Assembly: GCA_902767235.1 (NCBI GenBank)
Contig: CACXGR010000205.1
Coordinates: forward strand, 1-5,078
Origin: an uncultured Lachnospiraceae bacterium
GTDB lineage: Bacteria > Bacillota > Clostridia > Lachnospirales > Lachnospiraceae
Direction of reading: 5' to 3'
Length of the DNA stretch: 5,078 bases
Position 1 is the first letter of the stretch; each line of letters opens with the position of its first letter. Shown here piece after piece: positions 1 to 4,428 of this stretch. The notes under the pieces are model-generated. The model ran no database searches and was not told where the DNA came from. It saw only the letters and a list, made by a program, of their open reading frames with translations. The translations under genes were made by a program, and so were the position numbers.

Positions 1-543
1 GGCCTCAATTCGTCTTCTGTAATCATAGGTTAGTTTATCATATACTCTGTTTCCGACTGAAAGTCCGCCCTTCTCTGTTTTGACAAGGCTCATCCCTGCT
101 TTTTCGAGCGTTCTCTTTGACCCCGTGTTCTCCGAAGCACACCAGGCAGTTACACAGGAAATACCTTCGTGATCAGTCAGATACTCCAGCACTGCTTTTA
201 ATGCTTCAGTCGCATATCCCTGTCCCCAGTATGCCCTCGCAATGCTGAATCCAACCTCAATCCGGTCATCTTTATAATCATAAGCTCCGATCGTCCCGAG
301 CAGGACATCATCGGACTCCATCGCCCATCCGTAGAAATGGTCATCATTGTAGTTTTCAATGAATCCGCGCACGGTATCCTGCGCCATTTCCGGAGTCGCG
401 TAAGGGTTCCAGCCGGAATATCGATACATCTCCGTATCCGTGCCGAATTCCTTATACAATTCCGGCGCATCTTCAGGATGATATCTTCGTAAAATCATCC
501 GCTCTGTCCGTAGTTCTACTGTGCCATGTCCATTAGTTTTCAT
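1..543 (-). CDS. GNAT family N-acetyltransferase, RimJ/RimL type (3' end cut by window edge)
   Basis: Predicted cytoplasmic acetyl-CoA-dependent N-acetyltransferase; the acceptor cannot be told from sequence. The reading frame is open for all 181 visible codons and has no stop before position 1, so it is partial, though near the usual ~180-residue length of the family. Visible family marks are the N-terminal LRTERMILRRYHPEDA (residues 11-26), a beta-4 strand EVGFSIA (96-102), acetyl-CoA-binding motif A WGQGYATEAL (106-115), and the ASENTGSKRTLEKAGM segment (136-151), whose N..S..(L)EKAGM pattern is standard for RimJ/RimL-like enzymes. I chose the ATG at 541-543 because GGAG lies 6 bases upstream; an in-frame ATG four codons earlier has no such site. 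It lies 64 bases downstream of a second GNAT gene on the same strand, probably in one transcript. Family is secure, substrate unknown. Confidence 0.9.
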   Translation of the reverse strand, partial: MKTNGHGTVELRTERMILRRYHPEDAPELYKEFGTDTEMYRYSGWNPYATPEMAQDTVRGFIENYNDDHFYGWAMESDDVLLGTIGAYDYKDDRIEVGFSIARAYWGQGYATEALKAVLEYLTDHEGISCVTAWCASENTGSKRTLEKAGMSLVKTEKGGLSVGNRVYDKLTYDYRRRIEA

Positions 544-571
544 AATCTGCTCCATAGTCAAAATCGTATGA

Positions 572-590
572 GTTTGTCTCTTGGACAAAC
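572..590. repeat. 7-bp inverted repeat between the two GNAT genes
   Basis: GTTTGTC (572-578) and GACAAAC (584-590) are perfect inverted arms around a 5-base spacer in the 64-bp gap between the two acetyltransferase genes. In the leftward transcript this is a small hairpin not followed by a clean U tract, so it is a poor terminator. It could be an operator or an mRNA-processing hairpin. The right arm also belongs to a degenerate GACAAAnnACCCCAGA motif seen again near 1274-1304. Confidence 0.4.
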
Positions 591-607
591 CACCCCAGAA
601 TTTAACT

Positions 608-1159
608 TTACCGCTCGTTTCGTAATAATGCATACCAGTCAGCGTCACAGATTCCCTGATTGTTTCTGTCAGAGCTTCTCAGTCTGCCCTCATACTTCAT
701 ACCGCGTTTTTTCATTACCATGCCGGAATGGGGATTGTTTGGATCATGCCGGCTTTCGATCCTGTTGGCTCCCACTACATCAAAGAAGAAGTTCATAACA
801 GCCTCCAACGCCTCCGACATGATGCCTTGATGCCACCAGTTCCTTCCGATGCAATAACCGATGTGCACGATTTCTACATCATCATTCATTCCGACCGCAG
901 AAATGCTTCCTATTGGCTCGTCTCCATTGCCCTTTAGGACAATTGCCCACTGATAGTAGTTTTTCCGGTCATACGATTTAATCCACTCTTCCAATACAGC
1001 TTTGCTGACGGCCACATCGGCATGAGGCGGCCATGTTAGATATTTTGTCACCTCAGGATCTGAAGCCCAGTTATTATACATAGCCTCTGCGTCTATCAGA
1101 GTGAATTGCCGCAGGATTAATCTGTCTGTTTCCAACTGTATTGTTCCGCAATGTTTCAA
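608..1159 (-). CDS. GNAT family N-acetyltransferase, RimJ/RimL type, TTG start
   Basis: Predicted cytoplasmic acetyl-CoA-dependent N-acetyltransferase of 183 residues, the normal size for the RimJ/RimL-like group. Family marks: LETDRLILRQFTLIDAEAM (residues 9-27), the usual N-terminal strand and helix; IGYCIGRNWWHQGIMSEAL (100-118), covering beta-4 and motif A; and NNPHSGMVMKKRGMKYEG (141-158), the usual asparagine-serine helix and KxGM turn. In motif A the first glycine of the common WGxG pattern is His110 (WHQG). The start is inferred to be TTG at 1157-1159: GGAGG lies 11 bases upstream (complement of 1171-1175) and the first in-frame ATG is residue 27, inside the conserved fold. It precedes the 1-543 GNAT gene on the same strand and diverges from the thiamin operon. 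It is only distantly similar to its neighbour, so a recent duplication is unlikely. Substrate unknown. Confidence 0.87.
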   Translation of the reverse strand: MKHCGTIQLETDRLILRQFTLIDAEAMYNNWASDPEVTKYLTWPPHADVAVSKAVLEEWIKSYDRKNYYQWAIVLKGNGDEPIGSISAVGMNDDVEIVHIGYCIGRNWWHQGIMSEALEAVMNFFFDVVGANRIESRHDPNNPHSGMVMKKRGMKYEGRLRSSDRNNQGICDADWYALLRNER

Positions 1160-1250
1160 TGCCGTGAAATCCTCCCTGTGTTTCTTTCATTGTCGGCCTC
1201 TGAGGTCGTTTTTACCCAGAGGTCGGTTTGAGTGATTTCTTATCATCTTG

Positions 1251-1279
1251 AGTATACATGCTTTGCGGAGGAAGAACAA
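1251..1279 (-). promoter_or_regulatory. predicted promoter for the GNAT gene pair
   Basis: On the minus strand TATACT (complement of 1251-1256) is a good -10 match. TTGTTC (complement of 1274-1279), 17 bases upstream, is a weak -35 with only TTG conserved. The transcript would start near 1244 and carry a leader of about 85 bases before the TTG start codon. The -35 falls in a 14-bp tandem duplication. Confidence 0.45.
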
Positions 1280-1301
1280 ATTACCCCGAACAAATTACCC
1301 C
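1274..1301. repeat. two perfect 14-bp tandem copies
   Basis: GAACAAATTACCCC is present at 1274-1287 and immediately repeated at 1288-1301 with no mismatch. The second copy runs into the 15-bp CCCAGAGGTCGGTTT repeat. The tandem duplication overlaps the proposed -35 of the leftward promoter, so it may be a paired regulator site or a simple slippage product. Two units with no spacer do not make a CRISPR. Confidence 0.85.
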
Positions 1302-1324
1302 AGAGGTCGGTTTTGCGCTATCAG

Positions 1325-1346
1325 ATCATTTGCAAATCATTTGCAA
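1325..1346. repeat. two perfect 11-bp tandem copies
   Basis: ATCATTTGCAA at 1325-1335 is followed at once by an identical copy at 1336-1346. The TTGCAA ending of the second copy is the best -35 candidate for the rightward thiamin promoter, so the duplication may have changed or supplied the promoter's upstream element. Confidence 0.85.
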
Positions 1347-1368
1347 TTATATGGAAAAAGATTATAAT
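1341..1368 (+). promoter_or_regulatory. predicted sigma-A-type promoter of the thiamin operon
   Basis: TATAAT at 1363-1368 is a perfect -10 hexamer. TTGCAA at 1341-1346 is a 4-of-6 -35 match at 16-base spacing. Transcription should start about 7 bases past the -10, near 1374-1376. That is exactly where riboswitch helix P1 begins, and this agreement supports the call. Confidence 0.75.
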
Positions 1369-1374
1369 GAAGTT

Positions 1375-1461
1375 GCTGGGGAGCTGGACGGGATCCGGCT
1401 GAGAGGAAACTATCGCGTTTCGACCCATGAACCTGATTTGGATAATGCCAACGTAGGTAGC
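1375..1461 (+). promoter_or_regulatory. TPP (THI-box) riboswitch aptamer
   Basis: This RNA leader element binds thiamin pyrophosphate. The hallmark bases are present in order. Helix P1 is short, GCT (1375-1377) with AGC (1459-1461). P2 starts at GGGG (1378-1381) and closes with ACCC at 1423-1426. P3 is CTGGA (1384-1388) with TCCGG (1394-1398). The pyrimidine-sensing CTGAGA box is at 1399-1404. A small extra hairpin GAAAC/GTTTC (1406-1410 with 1417-1421) follows. Then comes the pyrophosphate-sensing half, TGAACCTGAT (1428-1437), GGATAATGCC (1440-1449) and ACGTAGG (1451-1457), giving P4 (CCT/AGG) and P5 (TTGG/CCAA). It sits upstream of thiD and controls the operon through the terminator that follows. 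The helix assignment was made by eye, without a fold. Confidence 0.97.
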
Positions 1462-1477
1462 TTAAGACAACATCTGA

Positions 1478-1510
1478 GAGCGGAATACCTGCGGGTATTC
1501 CGCTCCTTTT
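1478..1510 (+). terminator. riboswitch-controlled intrinsic terminator
   Basis: GAGCGGAATACC (1478-1489) and GGTATTCCGCTC (1494-1505) form a perfect 12-bp stem around a TGCG loop, followed by CTTTT (1506-1510). It lies 17 bases after the TPP aptamer, before any coding region. The aptamer segment CGTAGGTA (1452-1459) is complementary, with one G-U pair, to TACCTGCG (1486-1493) in the terminator's 5' arm and loop. This gives an antiterminator that TPP binding would block, so high TPP should stop transcription here. Confidence 0.95.
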
Positions 1511-1543
1511 GATTGCCGGCAGAATCTGAATTGCAACCCTTAC

Positions 1544-1613
1544 AGCGGCCAACCGGGGGCACCACCTTTGGTCGCTATACAAAATTAATGCGTGGCCGCC
1601 GCGGACGCGGCGG
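1544..1613 (+). promoter_or_regulatory. structured 5' leader between terminator and thiD, two hairpins
   Basis: The 110 bases after the terminator contain no convincing gene. Two stems are visible. AGCGGCCA (1544-1551) pairs with TGGTCGCT (1569-1576) across a loop of about 17 bases with one G-U pair. CCGCCGC (1596-1602) pairs with GCGGCGG (1607-1613) around a GGAC tetraloop. The second ends at the edge of the GGGG/AAAGG ribosome-binding region of thiD and may affect translation or protect the read-through mRNA. The role is inference. Confidence 0.5.
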
Positions 1614-1620
1614 GGAAAGG

Positions 1621-2457
1621 ATGAAAATGAGAACAGCATTAACAATCGCCGGAAGTGATTCCAGCGGAGGCGCCGGCATCCAGGCAGATATCAAGACAAT
1701 GACCGCCAACGGCGTATACGCCATGAGCGCGATCACTGCCCTGACAGCCCAGAATACGACCGGCGTGACAGGGATCATGAATGTAACACCTGACTTTTTG
1801 GCAGAGCAGCTGGATTGTATTTTTACGGACATCTTTCCGGATGCAGTAAAGACTGGGATGGTCTCTGAGACCGGCCTGATCGAAGTGATCGCGGCCAAGC
1901 TCAAAGAGTACGGCGCCCGCAACATCGTCGTAGACCCCGTTATGGTGGCGACGAGCGGCGCGAGACTGATCAGCGAGGACGCGACCGGCACCTTGAAAAA
2001 AGAATTATTACCTCTTGCAGCAGTGATCACACCTAATATTCCGGAAGGAGAATTCCTTGCGGACCGGAAGATCACGACCAAAGACGGGATGGAAGCCGCG
2101 GCGAAGGAGATCTACGGCCGCTACGGCTGCGCGGTCCTCCTAAAGGGCGGGCACAGCGTGAGCGACGCGGACGATCTTCTCTACGACGGCAGCGAAGCGA
2201 CCTGGTTCCACGGCAGGCGGATCGACAATCCTAACACCCACGGCACCGGCTGCACGCTGTCCTCTGCCATCTCTTCCAATCTCGCCAAGGGCTATGATCT
2301 GGCGACTTCCGTGCGCTACGCGAAGAATTACATCTCGGGCGCGCTGGCAGCCATGCTGGACCTGGGCAAAGGGAGCGGTCCCATGAACCACGCTTTTGCC
2401 ATAAGCGGTGAATACCGCACGCTGAAGGAGGCCGGGATCCATGAGTACGGAGAGTAA
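1621..2457 (+). CDS. thiD: bifunctional hydroxymethylpyrimidine kinase / phosphomethylpyrimidine kinase
   Basis: Cytoplasmic ribokinase-fold enzyme that phosphorylates HMP to HMP-P and then HMP-PP, the pyrimidine donor for ThiE. It has 278 residues, close to the usual 260-275. Motifs: AGSDSSGGAGIQADIKT at residues 10-26, the substrate-binding N-terminus; ALTAQNTTGV (40-49); VVDPVMVATSG from about 103, with Asp105; TPNIPE (137-142); and the anion-hole and nucleotide site HGTGC (207-211), whose Cys211 is the conserved ThiD cysteine. The C-terminal GKGSGPMNHAF is also typical. Starts at 1621 and 1627 are both possible: GGGG lies 5 bases before the first and AAAGG 6 bases before the second. The frame stays open back to 1513, but that extension lies in the untranslated leader. 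The last 17 bases overlap cytX. G+C rises sharply from about 2060 on. Expression should be TPP-repressed through the leader riboswitch. Confidence 0.97.
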   Translation: MKMRTALTIAGSDSSGGAGIQADIKTMTANGVYAMSAITALTAQNTTGVTGIMNVTPDFLAEQLDCIFTDIFPDAVKTGMVSETGLIEVIAAKLKEYGARNIVVDPVMVATSGARLISEDATGTLKKELLPLAAVITPNIPEGEFLADRKITTKDGMEAAAKEIYGRYGCAVLLKGGHSVSDADDLLYDGSEATWFHGRRIDNPNTHGTGCTLSSAISSNLAKGYDLATSVRYAKNYISGALAAMLDLGKGSGPMNHAFAISGEYRTLKEAGIHEYGE

Positions 2458-3625
2458 GAGAACTTCTGTCTTTGAGAACGGCCTGATCTGGTTCGGCGCG
2501 GGCGTCTCCATCGCGGAGATCCTGACCGGGACCTACTTCAGCACCCTTGGCTTTGGGAGGGGCCTCGCGGCGATCCTCCTGGGACACCTGATCGGCGGCG
2601 CCATGATGTTCGCGGCCGGCATGATCGGTGGCCTGGAACGCAAAAGCGCCATGGAGACGGTCAAGATGAGCTTCGGCGAGAAGGGGAGCATCCTCTTCGT
2701 CCTGCTCAATGTCCTTCAGCTGGTGGGCTGGACCGCCATCATGATCTACGACGGCGCGCTCGCGGCGGACGGCATCATGCACACGGGGCCATGGGTCTGG
2801 TCGATCGTCATCGGCGGGCTGATCCTCGTGTGGATCCTCATCGGCCTGACCAACCTGGGAAAGATCAACACCGTGGCAATGGCGGCGCTGTTCATCCTGT
2901 GCCTGCTCCTGTTCCGGGTGATCTTCGCCGGGGGCGGTCCGGGCGCGGAAGCTGTCATTGACGACAGTCTCAGCTTCGGCGCGGCCGTGGAGCTCGGCGT
3001 CGCTATGCCGCTCTCCTGGCTCCCTCTGATCAGCGACTACACCAGGGAGGCCGAAAAGCCTCTTGCGGCGACCGCTGTCAGCGTGATCGTGTACAGCCTG
3101 GTCAGTATCTTCATGTACGTGATCGGTATGGGCGCCTCTATTTTGACCGGAACGGACGATATCGCTTCAATCATGGTCAAAGCCGGCCTGGGCGCGGCGG
3201 GACTCCTCATCATCGTCTTCTCGACGGTGACGACGACCTTCCTGGACGCCTATTCTGCCGGGGTATCGAGCGTCTCGATCTCCCCGAAGATCAACGAGAA
3301 GTGGGCGGCGGCCCTGGTCACCGTCATCGGCACGGTACTGGCGCTCGTCTATCCCATGGACAACATCACCGGGTTCCTGTACCTGATCGGCTCCGTGTTC
3401 GCGCCTATGGTCGCGATCCAGATCGCGGACTACTTCGTCCTTAGAAAGAAGCCCTTCACGGGCGGCGTGAACGCGCGCAGCCTGACGCTGTGGCTGATCG
3501 GTTTCATCGCCTACCGCCTGCTCATGCGGGTGGATACGCCCGTCGGGAACACCCTTCCGGACATGGTGCTCACGATCCTGCTCTGCCTGTTCTTTCACGC
3601 TGTGGGAGGTAAGGAGCGCGGTTGA
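2441..3625 (+). CDS. cytX: predicted hydroxymethylpyrimidine permease CytX (NCS1 family)
   Basis: Integral membrane protein of 394 residues in the nucleobase-cation-symport-1 (CodB-like) family. CytX proteins are assigned to HMP uptake because they recur in TPP-riboswitch operons, as here. By hydrophobicity I see about twelve membrane spans: near residues 12-30, 41-63, 83-103, 117-136, 145-163, 180-198, 209-233, 245-263, 287-304, 309-329, 347-362 and 373-388. NCS1/CytX-type sequence includes the N-terminal NGLIWFGAGVSIAEILTG (13-30), PLSWLPLISDYTR (190-202) and FLDAYSAGVSS (267-277). The ATG overlaps the end of thiD by 17 bases, and AAGGAGG lies 9 bases upstream inside thiD, suggesting translational coupling of the HMP importer with its kinase. 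G+C is high (about 67% in a sampled block). A cytosine or other pyrimidine substrate is the alternative, but the operon argues for HMP. Confidence 0.92.
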   Translation: MSTESKRTSVFENGLIWFGAGVSIAEILTGTYFSTLGFGRGLAAILLGHLIGGAMMFAAGMIGGLERKSAMETVKMSFGEKGSILFVLLNVLQLVGWTAIMIYDGALAADGIMHTGPWVWSIVIGGLILVWILIGLTNLGKINTVAMAALFILCLLLFRVIFAGGGPGAEAVIDDSLSFGAAVELGVAMPLSWLPLISDYTREAEKPLAATAVSVIVYSLVSIFMYVIGMGASILTGTDDIASIMVKAGLGAAGLLIIVFSTVTTTFLDAYSAGVSSVSISPKINEKWAAALVTVIGTVLALVYPMDNITGFLYLIGSVFAPMVAIQIADYFVLRKKPFTGGVNARSLTLWLIGFIAYRLLMRVDTPVGNTLPDMVLTILLCLFFHAVGGKERG

Positions 3626-3766
3626 AGGCCCCGGAAATTGACCGGGCGTCTCTTCTGCCGCGCGTCAAGGGGAGCTGCCGCGGAATGAACCCGACCGGGC
3701 ACCGGTCCGGTGCCGGTCCTGCGATCCCGCTGTGGTTCCCGCGCCAAAAGCAGGAGAAAAAATCTT
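3626..3766 (+). promoter_or_regulatory. hairpin-rich cytX-thiW intergenic leader, function unknown
   Basis: I see no gene in these 141 bases, but strong structure. CCCGG (3630-3634) pairs with CCGGG (3642-3646) around AAATTGA and is followed by a pyrimidine-rich GTCTCTTCT, at best a weak attenuator. CCGCG (3658-3662) can pair with CGCGG (3679-3683). GGCACCGG-T-CCGGTGCC (3698-3714) is a perfect palindrome, extended by ACCG (3694-3697) with CGGT (3714-3717) if one G is bulged. The thiW ribosome-binding site AGGAG is at 3752-3756. The THI-box signature bases (CTGAGA, GGATAATGCC) are absent. Confidence 0.55.
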
Positions 3767-4321
3767 ATGAAAACAAATGAAATAACTGAGAACAAAGTCG
3801 GAGCATCTGCCTCCGTGACTACAAAGAAAATGGCCCTGACCGCCATGCTCGCGGCTGTCGCCGTGGTGGGATCCACGATCTCCTTCCCGGTATTCGGCTC
3901 CAAGTGCGCGCCCGTTCAGCATCTTGTCAACGTGATGTGCGCGGTCTTCCTGGGCCCCTGGTGGGGACTCGCGGCGGCGTTTCTGGCGAGCCTGATCCGG
4001 AACCTGGTCGGACTCGGGACCCCTCTGGCGTTTCCGGGCAGCATGTGCGGCGCGCTCCTGGCAGGCCTGCTCTACCGGCAGACCAAGGCCATCCCCGGCG
4101 CGCTGGTCGGCGAAGTCTTCGGGACGGCTGTCATCGGCGGCATGCTGGCTTATCCCGTCGCGAAGCTCGTGATGGGGAACGGCACAGCGGCGCTGTTCAC
4201 CTTCGTCGTGCCCTTCCTGGTCAGCACCGCGGGCGGCACTCTCATCGCGGCGCTGGTCCTGATGCTGCTGCGGCAGACCGGCATCATGGGACAGCTCCGG
4301 TCGCAGATCGAGGATAACTGA
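3767..4321 (+). CDS. thiW: ThiW, thiazole-specific S component of an ECF transporter
   Basis: Small membrane protein of 184 residues that binds the thiamin precursor hydroxyethylthiazole (HET). It is predicted to work with a shared ECF energising module (EcfA, EcfA' and EcfT), none of which is encoded here. The ThiW core is clear: FPVFGSKCAPVQHLVNVMCA (40-59), the family's SKCxPVQH motif; LGPWWGLAAAF (62-72); SLIRNLVGLGTPLAFPGSMC (75-94); GEVFGT (115-120); and YP (129-130) with VVPFLVSTAGG (147-157). Hydrophobic stretches lie near 22-40, 53-75, 92-104, 111-133 and 141-168. The start at 3767 follows AGGAG by 10 bases. The frame is open upstream to 3710, but those arginine-rich residues would be encoded by the GC-rich hairpin leader and are unlike the family. 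A polar N-tail of about 20 residues precedes the first span. Placement between cytX and thiE fits precursor salvage. Confidence 0.92.
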   Translation: MKTNEITENKVGASASVTTKKMALTAMLAAVAVVGSTISFPVFGSKCAPVQHLVNVMCAVFLGPWWGLAAAFLASLIRNLVGLGTPLAFPGSMCGALLAGLLYRQTKAIPGALVGEVFGTAVIGGMLAYPVAKLVMGNGTAALFTFVVPFLVSTAGGTLIAALVLMLLRQTGIMGQLRSQIEDN

Positions 4322-4331
4322 AATGATCCGG

Positions 4332-4408
4332 CCCGCCCGCGGGCGGGAATGGGCCTCGGGGACAGATCCCCTAGCCCAAAGTAGGCCGGAGGAACAGAGC
4401 CTCCGGCC
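4332..4408 (+). promoter_or_regulatory. three consecutive hairpins in the thiW-thiE gap
   Basis: Three stems follow one another in the 107-base gap. The first is the 16-base perfect palindrome CCCGCCCG/CGGGCGGG at 4332-4347. The second is a two-part stem, TGGGC (4350-4354) with GCCCA (4374-4378) outside GGGGA (4358-4362) with TCCCC (4367-4371), loop CAGA. The third is a perfect 9-bp stem, GGCCGGAGG (4384-4392) with CCTCCGGCC (4400-4408), loop AACAGAG. None has a U tract, so a terminator is unlikely. The third ends 9 bases before the thiE Shine-Dalgarno GGAG (4418-4421), and its CCTCC could alternatively pair with that site. Function unknown; possible translational control or mRNA stabilisation. 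Confidence 0.6.
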
Positions 4409-4428
4409 CGGAATGATGGAGATTACAC

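Larger units (their letters stand above)
1215..1313. repeat. 15-bp direct repeat pair flanking the leftward promoter
   Basis: CCCAGAGGTCGGTTT occurs exactly at 1215-1229 and again at 1299-1313, starts 84 bases apart. A shorter relative, GAGGTCGTTTTTACCC, lies at 1202-1217. CCTCTG at 1197-1202 is an inverted partner of CAGAGG at 1217-1222. The two full copies bracket the predicted leftward promoter, so they could be operator sites for a regulator of the acetyltransferase genes. They could also be remnants of a repeated element. No function can be assigned from sequence alone. Confidence 0.6.

Noticed and set aside
572..590. Terminator of the upstream GNAT gene
   Set aside because: Short 7-bp stem of moderate G+C with no U tract on the leftward transcript; listed only as an inverted repeat.
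1274..1346. CRISPR-like repeats
   Set aside because: Only two adjacent units of each repeat, different in sequence, with no spacers and no cas genes.
1258..1512. An 84-codon open frame on the plus strand
   Set aside because: It runs straight through the rightward promoter, the TPP aptamer and the terminator, has no convincing ribosome-binding site, and its translation resembles no family I know.
1513..1620. N-terminal extension of ThiD by 36 residues
   Set aside because: It begins immediately behind the terminator U tract, covers leader hairpins, and the family's N-terminus aligns with the start at 1621 or 1627.
2231..2782. Long minus-strand open frame antisense to thiD and cytX
   Set aside because: A GC-rich shadow of the real genes: charged, low-complexity translation, no family motifs, no promoter or ribosome-binding site. 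The same applies to 3167-3598 (minus) and 3904-4317 (plus, alternative frame).
3630..3656. Intrinsic terminator after cytX
   Set aside because: The stem is only about 5 bp and the following run is mixed C/T, not a U tract; thiW and thiE continue the same pathway downstream.
3710..3766. N-terminal extension of ThiW starting at 3710
   Set aside because: The added residues are arginine-rich translations of the GC-rich palindrome region with no Shine-Dalgarno; the ATG at 3767 has AGGAG upstream.
3626..3766. A second TPP riboswitch before thiW
   Set aside because: No CTGAGA box or GGATAATGCC core; only generic GC-rich hairpins.
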